7,860 bases of DNA from Gammaproteobacteria bacterium HGW-Gammaproteobacteria-14 (GTDB lineage Bacteria; Pseudomonadota; Gammaproteobacteria; Pseudomonadales; Alcanivoracaceae). The stretch covers positions 1-7,860 of the forward strand of contig PGZG01000086.1 of assembly GCA_002840115.1 (NCBI GenBank), read 5' to 3'. The notes under the pieces were generated by a model. The model saw nothing but the letters and a program-made list of their open reading frames with translations. It did no database searches and was not told the origin of the DNA. Position 1 is the first letter of the stretch. Every line of letters starts with the position of its first letter. Below, one piece after another: positions 1 to 6,729 of the stretch. Made by a program: the position numbers and the translations under genes.

Positions 1-234
1 CGCGTCGTTCACCGCAGCAGCCAGGAGATCTTCCAGCATTTCCTTGTCCTCTTGCATCAATGAAGGGTCAATTTCCACCCGACGTACATCATGACGGCCA
101 TTCATGGTGATTTTGACCATGCCGGCACCGGCTTCCCCGGTCACTTCTGCATTGGCAGCTTCGTCCTGCATTTTTTTCATTTTCTCCTGCATAGCCTGGG
201 CCTGCTGGAGCAAATTATTCATATCAAATTCCAT
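1..234 (-). CDS. ybaB: YbaB/EbfC family nucleoid-associated protein (3' part off window)
   Basis: Small dimeric DNA-binding protein of the YbaB/EbfC family, which coats nucleoid DNA and is usually encoded between dnaX and recR. Seventy-eight codons are visible and the frame is still open at base 1, so roughly the last quarter of a protein of about 105-110 residues lies outside. The product begins MEFDMNNLLQQAQAMQEKM; the long Q/E/K/M-rich first helix, then V-K-I-T-M-N-G and a V-E-I-D-P-S-L segment, are typical of the family. The ATG at 234-232 has an AGGAGA five bases upstream; a second ATG four codons in (222) is less well placed. It starts 25 bases after the dnaX stop on the same strand, so the two are probably co-transcribed. 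recR would be expected next, beyond the window; that is inference. Confidence 0.93.
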   Translation of the reverse strand, partial: MEFDMNNLLQQAQAMQEKMKKMQDEAANAEVTGEAGAGMVKITMNGRHDVRRVEIDPSLMQEDKEMLEDLLAAAVNDA

Positions 235-259
235 CACACTCTCCTGATACAGCATGGAT

Positions 260-1930
260 TTAATCGGGTTGTATTGATTCGATATCCAGTTGTCCGCCAA
301 ATTCCCGCTGCAGGGCAATAATCACCGGATCCTGACTAATAAGCTCCCGAGTCTTTAGGATCTTCGCCTGACGAGCCACGGCAATTTGCTGTGCAGGTGT
401 ATTTTCAACTCCCTCACGCCACTCCGCATTTAACCGTACCTGACTGCCTAACCGCTCGGACACCACCCGCCCTAATTCTGCTAAACGCTCCGGCGTTGCC
501 AACATCTGGTGTCCCTGCTCCAGCAACAAGGTCCAATCCAGACCGTTTCTGGCACCCAGGCTGGCATGTTCAGCCAAATTGCGCAGCATGCCCTCCATCG
601 GCAGCTCGGCAACCAGTCCAGCCCACCATACCGAGGGATCATCCACCGTCTCCTCAACAACAGGGGGCGCTTGCTTCGGCGCGACAACAGGGGTCGCAGG
701 AGCTGCTTCAACAGCCACAGGTGTAGTAATAACAGGTGCGTTATTAACCGGAGAATTAATCGTCGGTGTCGGCTGAGGTTGAGCCGGTACCGACCGTAAC
801 TCCGGTCGGCCCGGCTCAACCGGCTTTTTTGCGCTGTCATTGCCTCCGGCAGGCAGCACCCCTTCTGGGCGGAACAGCACCATCCGCAACAGAATCATCT
901 CAAGACCCGCTCGAGGGTTCGGCGCATCGGCAAGATCCCTGCGACCCCGTAATGCGATGTCGTAACTCAGCTGCACCTGCTCGGCGATAAAACGACCCGC
1001 CAATTCCGTCATGCGGCTATCTGTCTGCCGTGCGGGAACCGCCTGCGATACTGCCAGAGAATGCAGACAAGCAATCAGCTCATCCAGCAAAGCCATTTCA
1101 TCCGGTGATTGCTCTGCCACCTGATCTACGGCGGCCAGCACGGTTTCCGCATCACCATCCGCCAGCGCCGCCAGCAGCGCCAGCACATGGGCGCGGTCAA
1201 CGCTTCCCAGCATGCTACGCACGGCGGTTTCTGCCAGTGGATTGCCACTAAAAGCAATCGCCTGGTCGGTCAAACTCAGCGCATCACGCATAGAGCCACG
1301 GGCGGCCTGGCCGAGCAGTTGTAACGCGGGCTCTTCAAAACCGATCATTTCACGCTGTAGCAAATCCGCCAGATGGGCAGCAATCCGATCCGCCGGCAGG
1401 GCCTTCAGATTGAACTGTAAACAGCGGGACAAAATCGTCACGGGCAGCTTTTGCGGGTCCGTGGTTGCCAGCAGAAACTTCACATGGGGAGGTGGCTCTT
1501 CCAGAGTCTTCAGCAAGGCATTAAAGCTGTGAGTGGAGAGCATATGCACCTCATCGATAAGGTACACCTTGTAGCGCCCACGGGTGGGCGCGTACTGGAC
1601 ATTGTCGAGTAGCTCCCGGGTGTCTTCCACCTTGGTACGACTGGCAGCATCCACCTCAATAAGATCAACAAAACGCCCTTCACCGATTTCGACGCAGGTA
1701 TCGCAAACGCCACAGGGCTGCGAACTGACCCCCTCCTCGCAATTAAGGCAGCGAGACAGAATCCGGGCAATGGTGGTCTTACCAACCCCCCGGGTACCCG
1801 TAAACAGATAGGCATGATGCAGACGGTCATGGTCCAGCGCATTAATCAGCGCCCGGGAAACATGATCCTGCCCTACCAACTCATGAAATGTGCGCGGCCG
1901 ATATTTGCGCGCCAGAACCTGATAACTCAT
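260..1930 (-). CDS. dnaX: DNA polymerase III subunits tau and gamma
   Basis: Clamp-loader ATPase of the DNA polymerase III holoenzyme; tau also ties the clamp loader to the polymerase core and the DnaB helicase. The 556-residue product has Walker A GTRGVGKT at 45-52, zinc-binding cysteines at 64, 73, 76 and 79, Walker B LIDEVH at 124-129 and the SRC motif with its arginine finger at 168-170, at the same numbers as in E. coli DnaX. Domain III runs to about 365, followed by a Pro/Ala/Val-rich linker (about 370-430) and the tau-specific C-terminal domain (about 435-556). The frame stays open 28 codons upstream of 1930, but the family almost always starts M-S-Y-Q-V-L-A-R-K, so I chose that ATG; its ribosome binding site (GGGA) is weak. 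The stop is TAA. A frameshift signal at codons 368-369 should give a 371-residue gamma. ybaB follows after 25 bases. Confidence 0.97.
   Translation of the reverse strand: MSYQVLARKYRPRTFHELVGQDHVSRALINALDHDRLHHAYLFTGTRGVGKTTIARILSRCLNCEEGVSSQPCGVCDTCVEIGEGRFVDLIEVDAASRTKVEDTRELLDNVQYAPTRGRYKVYLIDEVHMLSTHSFNALLKTLEEPPPHVKFLLATTDPQKLPVTILSRCLQFNLKALPADRIAAHLADLLQREMIGFEEPALQLLGQAARGSMRDALSLTDQAIAFSGNPLAETAVRSMLGSVDRAHVLALLAALADGDAETVLAAVDQVAEQSPDEMALLDELIACLHSLAVSQAVPARQTDSRMTELAGRFIAEQVQLSYDIALRGRRDLADAPNPRAGLEMILLRMVLFRPEGVLPAGGNDSAKKPVEPGRPELRSVPAQPQPTPTINSPVNNAPVITTPVAVEAAPATPVVAPKQAPPVVEETVDDPSVWWAGLVAELPMEGMLRNLAEHASLGARNGLDWTLLLEQGHQMLATPERLAELGRVVSERLGSQVRLNAEWREGVENTPAQQIAVARQAKILKTRELISQDPVIIALQREFGGQLDIESIQPD
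777..847 (-). promoter_or_regulatory. Programmed -1 ribosomal frameshift cassette in dnaX (tau/gamma)
   Basis: Read on the minus strand, three parts are present in order. A Shine-Dalgarno-like GGAGG (847-843) lies 12 bases before the slippery heptamer A-AAA-AAG (830-824), which is in the phase needed for AAA and AAG as zero-frame codons. A long hairpin follows, starting two bases later: an 11-bp outer stem (821-811 with 787-777) and a 7-bp inner stem (809-803 with 796-790) closing a 6-base loop. After a -1 slip the ribosome reads GCC GGT TGA and stops at 816, giving a 371-residue gamma ending Lys-Lys-Ala-Gly. The same three-part signal in E. coli dnaX makes gamma by frameshifting. That it works here is inferred from the match; the short 2-base spacer suggests the base of the stem is opened by the ribosome. 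Confidence 0.9.
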
Positions 1931-1960
1931 CGCCGTCCCGTAGCCAGCATGAAAGGCCGT

Positions 1961-1987
1961 ATCGTACCAGAATTCCGCCCCATACAA
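1961..1987 (-). promoter_or_regulatory. Candidate dnaX promoter (extended -10)
   Basis: The minus strand reads TTGTAT (1987-1982), a short 15-base spacer, then TGG-TACGAT (1969-1961), which resembles an extended -10 element. Transcription would begin near 1954, giving a leader of about 24 bases before the dnaX ATG. The -35 is poor and the spacing short, so this is a weak call. Read-through from the upstream ffs gene is the alternative. Confidence 0.25.
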
Positions 1988-2188
1988 GGGTCTGCCTCCA
2001 TGAAGAACGAGCATCTAATGGCGCTGCCAGCATCAGGCGCGCGAGGAGCTGTGGCTTAAGGGGTCCGTGGCGCCATGGGTGGCGGAGAGGAGCTACAGAG
2101 ATGTCTCGTGAGTGCCCGGTGAACAGGCCCCTGTCACAGCCGTCTCGGAATGACTTTTTAGCGGATAAAGGAAGAGGGGCTGAATGGA

Positions 2189-2298
2189 GGCAGCCCTGCC
2201 AGCCACACCCCGGCACACGACGTCACTGCTACCGTTGCTTCCTTCCGGACCTGGCGGGGTTCACAGCTGGTCATTGCGGGGGGACCGACAGGGCTACC
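2189..2298 (-). ncRNA. ffs: 4.5S RNA of the signal recognition particle (bacterial small SRP RNA)
   Basis: RNA component of the signal recognition particle, which binds Ffh and targets nascent inner-membrane proteins to FtsY and SecYEG. The minus strand carries the near-universal apical motif GTCCGGAAGGAAGCA with its GGAA tetraloop (2246-2243). The asymmetric internal-loop side, GTGTGCCGGGGTGTGGC, matches the E. coli 4.5S counterpart closely. The two ends pair over 10 bp (2298-2289 with 2198-2189, one G-U), which sets the mature limits at about 110 nt; E. coli 4.5S is 114 nt. It lies upstream of dnaX on the same strand, an arrangement I recall from Pseudomonas. I see no hairpin followed by a T tract after its 3' end, so transcripts may run on into dnaX. 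Confidence 0.96.
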
Positions 2299-2325
2299 AT
2301 TAAGCTCCCTTTCGGAGAGGGCGGC

Positions 2326-2354
2326 ATTGTCGCGAAAGCTCGGCGCCATTGCAA
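2326..2354 (-). promoter_or_regulatory. Likely ffs promoter
   Basis: The minus strand shows TTGCAA (2354-2349), a 17-base spacer and GACAAT (2331-2326); each hexamer matches 4 of 6 consensus positions. Transcription would begin near 2319, about 21 bases before the mature 5' end at 2298. E. coli 4.5S RNA likewise has a short 5' leader that RNase P removes. A small hairpin (CTCTC, CGAAA loop, GGGAG) fills much of this leader. Confidence 0.45.
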
Positions 2355-2399
2355 GAGAATGACTTTAGCGAGGTCCTGTTCAAAAGCAGAAACCACCGA

Positions 2400-4760
2400 T
2401 TACAACGCCCGTGTTAACTGCTCCCAGCCGCACAAAACCTCATCACGAAACTGCGCCGCTGCCACAGGCTTACTAATTAAAAAACCCTGAGCTTCATCGC
2501 AACCCAGCGAATCCAGCATTTTCAACTGCTCTTGTGTTTCCACTCCCTCCGCCAGCACACGCATCCCCAGGTGACCCGTCAATTCGATAATACCGGCTAC
2601 CAGCACACGCTGCTGACGGTCTGCAACCAGACTTTCAATAAACGAACGATCAATTTTGACCGTATCGACGGGCAGCTGTCTTAAATGCGATAACGATGAA
2701 AAGCCGGTGCCGAAATCATCCAGAGACAAACCGTAACCAAGTGCCCGTAAACGCCCCAATACGCGGATAGCATAGTCGATATCCTGCATGGCAGAACTCT
2801 CAGTCACCTCAAACTCCAATTGCGCGGGAGCCAAACCATAACGCTGGCGGACTTCCTCAATACGATCCACTAACTGCTCATCAAACATTTGCCGTGCGGA
2901 CAAGTTAATCGATAACACCATGGAGTCTTGCAGGTGACCCCAGCCAGCCAAATGACGGCAAGCATGCTCCAAAACCCAATAACCAAGACGCAGGATTTGC
3001 CCCGTTTCTTCGGCAACCGGAATAAACAACTCTGGAGAAATTGACTCGCACTCTGGAGTGGTCCAGCGCAACAGCACCTCTGCACCGGACAGTTGGCGCT
3101 CATCCAGCTTCATTCTTGGCTGAAATGCCAAGGACAACTCTGCATCCATATCCATGCGCTTGAGACGGGCCGCCAGTTCAGCAATCCGGTTTGACTCCGC
3201 CAACATAGCCGCATTAAAAAAGCTATAACGGTTTTTGCCGCTGCGCTTGGCGTGATACATGGCCAGGTCCGCCTGACGCACCAGAGTTTCCACCTCCGTA
3301 TTTGAATTCGCGCAAGGGGCCAAGCCGACGCTGCAGGAAAGTGCGAACTCCACCTGATCAAAGCTAACCGGGCTCCGAACTTTATGCACCAGTTCATCAG
3401 CCCACTGCCGAATCTCGGCAAGATCATCAAAACCAGGCATAAACAGCACAAACTCATCACCGCTCTGCCGAGCAACGACGGCCTCTGTGCCAGCAAGGCC
3501 CACCAGACGTCGCGCCATGGCAACCAGAGCAATATCGCCGGCTTTGTGGCCAAGGGTGTCATTAATCAGCTTGAAGTCATCCAGATCGACAAAGACCAGC
3601 AATCCGTGCTGCCCCGCCTCAAGACGGGACCCCACCAGCTCTTCGAAACGGTGCCGGTTGGGCAGGCCAGTCAAGGCATCATGGCGAGCCATAAAGTGCA
3701 ATTGCTGTTGCTGGCGTTTGCGCTCGGAGACATCCCGAATAATGGCAACCAGCTGCTCCGCGTCACTGATTGCCATCGGCGAGACCACCATTTCCAGCTC
3801 AAGATGGGAGCCATCGCAGTGCCGCCCAACCACGTCTCTGGGAACCCGGAAGCGCTCGCGAAAACCATCAAGAATAACCGACAGATCACCCTCCACCGGG
3901 CGCTGTGTTTCCGGCATCAACTCAGTTACCGATTTACCCAGCAGCATGGTCGCGTTTTGGCCGAAAATACGTTCAGCGCCGCGATTGAAACCGGTAATCG
4001 TGCCCGCCACATCACAGACCACCACACCATCAGAGATTTGCTGCAACAGGACATCGGTCCACTCACGCAACTGCACCACACGTCGTCGGCTACGCAAAAC
4101 ACGAAGCAACGCTTTTTCCTGCACCTCGCTGGCAAAGTCGGCGCGTAACCGTTCGCTTTGATACAAGGCCAAAATCAGACTGGCACTAATCAATAAATAG
4201 CAAACCTGAAAAGATGCAAAATGCCAGGCACCCCATGCCGCCTCACGGGCCACCGGCTGCATAATCCAAAGCCCGGCCAAACTCAGAAAGCCCAGACCGG
4301 CACCAGTAAAGCCAAGCGGTCTTTTAGGGTCGCGCGCACGCCAGAAATAAAACCCCGCCATGGCGTAAGCAGAAGCCAGCAGCACCGAGCCTGGCAACTC
4401 CCGGCACCAAGGATCACCGCTATTTCTCCAATAACAGAATCCCAGCCATAACAGCCCGGCCACCGGCAACCAGCGTAGATAAATGCTGACACCTCGGCCC
4501 AGCAACACGCTCACTGCAGTTAGCAGAAGAAAGGCTCGCAGTAGCAGGTCGAACTCAGCGTAAAAAATCAGCGGGGGTGTAATTGGAGCAAAAAGCAGCA
4601 GGGAGTGGCGCACGGCATCCATGGCCATGGCCACGGACATCCAGAGGTAACCTCGCCCGGCACCACCACGGCCATAGCCATACAGCACCATAGCCAGCAG
4701 TAACGCGCTGACAATCAGGCCATAGCGAATCACATCATGTAGAAAATCCGAGGGATACAT
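2400..4760 (-). CDS. Membrane-anchored PAS-GGDEF-EAL c-di-GMP turnover protein
   Basis: Probable bifunctional or mainly degradative cyclic di-GMP enzyme of 786 residues in the inner membrane. Order of parts: about seven hydrophobic segments (roughly 12-30, 37-60, 62-88, 92-110, 122-141, 148-168, 178-200); a charged signalling helix (201-235); a PAS domain (about 236-345) ending RDVSERK; a GGDEF domain (about 350-515) with DALTGLPNR at 361-369 and the signature as SGDEF at 433-437; and an EAL domain (about 525-775). No RxxD inhibitory site precedes SGDEF. The EAL signature reads E-V-L (561-563), but the other catalytic positions are kept: N619, the ExTES motif at 651-655, DDFGTG 681-686, K702, E738 and Q743. 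Phosphodiesterase activity is therefore plausible. The ATG at 4760 lacks a clear Shine-Dalgarno sequence. gap is transcribed away from it across a region with an FNR/Anr box. The signal sensed by the membrane and PAS parts is unknown. Confidence 0.93.
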   Translation of the reverse strand: MYPSDFLHDVIRYGLIVSALLLAMVLYGYGRGGAGRGYLWMSVAMAMDAVRHSLLLFAPITPPLIFYAEFDLLLRAFLLLTAVSVLLGRGVSIYLRWLPVAGLLWLGFCYWRNSGDPWCRELPGSVLLASAYAMAGFYFWRARDPKRPLGFTGAGLGFLSLAGLWIMQPVAREAAWGAWHFASFQVCYLLISASLILALYQSERLRADFASEVQEKALLRVLRSRRRVVQLREWTDVLLQQISDGVVVCDVAGTITGFNRGAERIFGQNATMLLGKSVTELMPETQRPVEGDLSVILDGFRERFRVPRDVVGRHCDGSHLELEMVVSPMAISDAEQLVAIIRDVSERKRQQQQLHFMARHDALTGLPNRHRFEELVGSRLEAGQHGLLVFVDLDDFKLINDTLGHKAGDIALVAMARRLVGLAGTEAVVARQSGDEFVLFMPGFDDLAEIRQWADELVHKVRSPVSFDQVEFALSCSVGLAPCANSNTEVETLVRQADLAMYHAKRSGKNRYSFFNAAMLAESNRIAELAARLKRMDMDAELSLAFQPRMKLDERQLSGAEVLLRWTTPECESISPELFIPVAEETGQILRLGYWVLEHACRHLAGWGHLQDSMVLSINLSARQMFDEQLVDRIEEVRQRYGLAPAQLEFEVTESSAMQDIDYAIRVLGRLRALGYGLSLDDFGTGFSSLSHLRQLPVDTVKIDRSFIESLVADRQQRVLVAGIIELTGHLGMRVLAEGVETQEQLKMLDSLGCDEAQGFLISKPVAAAQFRDEVLCGWEQLTRAL

Positions 4761-4820
4761 CAGAGCGCCGTTTATTATTATGTCGCCAATGATACAGCGG
4801 ATACTGTCAACCTGCCTCTA

Positions 4821-4834
4821 TTGATCCATATCAA
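4821..4834. promoter_or_regulatory. Perfect FNR/Anr-type box between the c-di-GMP gene and gap
   Basis: The 14 bases TTGATCCATATCAA match the FNR/Anr consensus TTGAT-N4-ATCAA at all ten fixed positions. The centre is at 4827.5. From there it is about 61.5 bases to a possible gap start site near 4889, the classic class I activator distance. It is about 45 bases to a possible start near 4782 for the GGDEF-EAL gene, close to the class II distance of 41.5. FNR and Anr are oxygen-sensing iron-sulfur regulators; that one acts here is inferred from the site alone. Confidence 0.6.
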
Positions 4835-4852
4835 ATGAGCCGCCAACCATGG

Positions 4853-4882
4853 CTGTCAGCGATGACGCCCCTGCTCTACACT
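4853..4882 (+). promoter_or_regulatory. Candidate gap promoter
   Basis: CTGTCA (4853-4858), an 18-base spacer and TACACT (4877-4882), each matching 4 of 6 consensus positions, would start transcription near 4889. The leader to the ATG would be about 48 bases. The spacing to the FNR/Anr box gives the call some support, but the hexamers are ordinary. Confidence 0.35.
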
Positions 4883-4936
4883 GAGATTTCAGGCTGAACT
4901 CAAACCCAGTGAAGCCACGTCAACAGGGAGAGCTAT

Positions 4937-5932
4937 ATGATTCGGGTTGCTATCAATGGTTACGGGCGTATTGGCCGCTGTCTGGTGCGGGCCATCTATG
5001 AACGCGGTCTGCAGGAACAAATAGTCGTTGTCGCCATTAATGATCTGGCCGACTTTGAGGTGCTTGCCCACCTGACACGCCACGACAGCACCCATGGTCA
5101 CTTCCACATCCCCGTATCCATTAACGGAGACCAGATGGCCATCGGTGACTGGACCATCCAGATGACGCGGGAAAAAGATCCTGCCGCCCTGCCCTGGAAG
5201 GCTCTGGGGGTCGATATTGCACTGGAGTGCTCTGGCAAGTTCAAAGCCCGGCAAGCACTGTCGGCCCACCTTGGCGCCGGGGCCCGACGCGTACTTGCCA
5301 GCTTCCCCGTGGCGGACGCCGACCGAACCATTGTTATCGGCGTCAATGACCATGATCTCCGAGACGACGATGCAGTGGTCTCCAATGCCAGCTGCACCAC
5401 TAACTGCCTGGCGCCGCTGGTGAAGGTGCTGGATGATGCGTTCGGCTTTGAACAAGGTCAGATGACCACCATTCATGCCTATACCAACGATCAGAACCTG
5501 ATTGATAAAGCCCATAGCGACATGTATCGGGCGCGCTCGGCCACCATGTCCATGATTCCAACCAAGACCGGAGCAGCAAAAGCCGTCGGGCTGGTGTTAC
5601 CGCACCTGAAAGGCAAGCTTGACGGCATGGCCATCAGGGTCCCCACCCTGAATGTGTCCATGGTCGATCTGCACTGCCAGCTCAAGCAGGATGTTACCCC
5701 TGAGGCCATTAATGATGCCTTGCGGCAAGCTGCAGCTGGCTCCCTGAAAGGCATTCTCGGGGTCAACGAGGAACCGCTGGTATCCTGGGACTTCAACCAC
5801 AATCCACTGTCGAGCATTGTCGATCTGGCCCAGACACGCACCATGGGGCGTCAGGCAAAACTGATGAGCTGGTATGACAATGAGTGGGGTTTCACCGAAC
5901 GCATGGTGGACATGATTATCAAGATGGGCTGA
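4937..5932 (+). CDS. gap: Type I glyceraldehyde-3-phosphate dehydrogenase
   Basis: Cytoplasmic enzyme interconverting glyceraldehyde 3-phosphate and 1,3-bisphosphoglycerate with NAD(H), in glycolysis, the lower Entner-Doudoroff route and gluconeogenesis. The 331-residue product has the Rossmann motif NGYGRIG at 7-13, the catalytic ASCTTNC with Cys153 (151-157), the partner His180 in TTIHAYT, the phosphate-site segments TKTG (209-212) and IRVPT (233-237), and WYDNEWG at 312-318. Asp36 after the second strand favours NAD. The S-loop Y-R-A-R-S-A and WYD (not WCD) point to GAPDH rather than erythrose-4-phosphate dehydrogenase, though that relative is the nearest alternative. GGGAG lies six bases before the ATG. 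The segment ASFPVADADR (121-130) departs from the usual SAP-type loop. It is the only plus-strand gene in the window and appears monocistronic, ending against a convergent gene. Confidence 0.95.
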   Translation: MIRVAINGYGRIGRCLVRAIYERGLQEQIVVVAINDLADFEVLAHLTRHDSTHGHFHIPVSINGDQMAIGDWTIQMTREKDPAALPWKALGVDIALECSGKFKARQALSAHLGAGARRVLASFPVADADRTIVIGVNDHDLRDDDAVVSNASCTTNCLAPLVKVLDDAFGFEQGQMTTIHAYTNDQNLIDKAHSDMYRARSATMSMIPTKTGAAKAVGLVLPHLKGKLDGMAIRVPTLNVSMVDLHCQLKQDVTPEAINDALRQAAAGSLKGILGVNEEPLVSWDFNHNPLSSIVDLAQTRTMGRQAKLMSWYDNEWGFTERMVDMIIKMG

Positions 5933-5943
5933 AACCGGTCTCT

Positions 5944-5983
5944 GCCAAATTGCCCCCCCCGACCACGTGCGGGGCAATTTGGC
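5944..5983. terminator. Inverted repeat between convergent genes, possible bidirectional terminator
   Basis: Arms GCCAAATTGCCCC (5944-5956) and GGGGCAATTTGGC (5971-5983) are perfect 13-bp complements around a 14-base loop, lying between the stop codons of gap (5932) and the minus-strand gene (5995). The position suits a shared terminator, but neither side has a T tract, so intrinsic termination is doubtful; it may protect 3' ends or assist Rho-dependent termination. A run of eight C (5953-5960) spans the left arm and loop. Confidence 0.5.
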
Positions 5984-5994
5984 CTGAGAGTCCG

Positions 5995-6516
5995 CTAGAA
6001 AAACGGACTGTAATGGTCCTCCTGACCTGCCTCCCGCGCCTCCTTGTGACGGATCTTCATCACCTTCTCAATGCTTCTGATCTGCCGCTCATCATCTGCA
6101 TCCACCATCACCAGATAGCCTCCCTCCTGCTCAACATTGGCCAGATAGGGCTCAATATGGTGATTACGGGTGGAAATACCGCGGATACCACCAAGCCAAG
6201 CACCGAAACAGATTCCGAAGGCAGTGGCGGCAATCGCCGTACCGCTGCCAAGGTCCACGCCCCAAGGGTCCGTTGCCGCCAGCACGAAACCACCAAACAG
6301 CCCGAAAATCATCCCGTACATAGCTCCGAGAAAGCCAAAGTGCAGGATATCGGTTTCCTCCCACAAGGTTGTGGTATGCACCTTCGCCCGTTCCAGCACA
6401 CCCATGTTTTTACCCAGTACATGGATACGGTTTTCACCAATCCCCTCGGCGCCAAGATCACGGCTTATACCGAGCACACTGGCCAACGAGCGGGTCATGT
6501 AATAGTAGCGTTTCAT
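5995..6516 (-). CDS. Conserved small inner-membrane protein of unknown function
   Basis: No function is known to me; the protein resembles uncharacterised membrane proteins of Pseudomonas and relatives beginning M-K-R-Y-Y-Y. The 173-residue product has a soluble N-terminal part (1-55) with an IHVLGK strand, two hydrophobic glycine-rich segments (about 57-81, with G61, G64, G68, G72, G75 and G76; and about 93-113), and a soluble C-terminal part containing GYLVMVDADDE (133-143) and a charged helix. The two soluble parts look alike in layout, perhaps a small alpha-beta domain split by a membrane hairpin. The glycine spacing suggests tight helix packing or oligomers. The frame is open 59 codons further upstream, but ATG 6516 has AGGGAGAG just before it and starts the conserved MKRYYY. 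I see no convincing promoter in 6517-6690. It converges on gap. Confidence 0.82.
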   Translation of the reverse strand: MKRYYYMTRSLASVLGISRDLGAEGIGENRIHVLGKNMGVLERAKVHTTTLWEETDILHFGFLGAMYGMIFGLFGGFVLAATDPWGVDLGSGTAIAATAFGICFGAWLGGIRGISTRNHHIEPYLANVEQEGGYLVMVDADDERQIRSIEKVMKIRHKEAREAGQEDHYSPFF

Positions 6517-6691
6517 ACGTCTCTCCCTAACGTGACTTCCCCTTGATTCTGCCCCTACATAGGGTGAAAGGAACATCGATGTGCTAGACCCTGTTGCTAT
6601 ATCCACAGGGCGCTGATAGCAAAGAGTTATGTGGGGGGAGTCCTGCGCCGCAATGCGTTTATCGAAGCAGGAGGCGCTGAAATCCAGAGAC

Positions 6692-6723
6692 AAAAAAAAG
6701 GGTCCCGTTTGGGACCCTTTTTT
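6692..6723 (-). terminator. Rho-independent terminator of tRNA-Arg
   Basis: On the minus strand a 7-bp stem GGGTCCC/GGGACCC (6717-6711 with 6706-6700) closes an AAAC loop and is followed by eight T (6699-6692). It starts 13 bases after the tRNA 3' end. An A/T run on each side means it could act in both directions, but no plus-strand gene ends here. Confidence 0.9.
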
Positions 6724-6729
6724 CCTGTA

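Noticed and set aside
481..840. 119-codon minus-strand frame starting near the dnaX frameshift site
   Set aside because: It is in the +1 frame of dnaX, not the -1 frame used for gamma, and is Arg/Leu-rich like an out-of-frame reading.
1888..2490. 200-codon plus-strand frame
   Set aside because: It runs antisense over the dnaX start, the whole 4.5S RNA and the end of the GGDEF-EAL gene, with no ribosome binding site or recognisable family.
3384..4161. Two long plus-strand frames (254 and 224 codons)
   Set aside because: Both are antisense to the PAS-GGDEF part of a clearly real gene; their composition is what the reverse of that gene gives.
4777..4810. TTGACA (4810-4805) and CATAAT (4782-4777) on the minus strand as a promoter for the GGDEF-EAL gene
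   Set aside because: Both hexamers are good but stand 22 bases apart, too far for a sigma-70 promoter; TATCAT (4794-4789) is a possible -10 but has no -35.
4889..5515. 208-codon minus-strand frame
   Set aside because: Antisense to gap, whose catalytic motifs are all in the plus frame.
5884..6546. 220-codon plus-strand frame
   Set aside because: Antisense to the 173-residue membrane protein, which has a good ribosome binding site and a conserved start.
6517..6690. Palindromes CCCTA-CA-TAGGG (6553-6564) and ACATCGATGT (6573-6582)
   Set aside because: Short, unrelated to a clear promoter or known operator, and expected by chance at this length.
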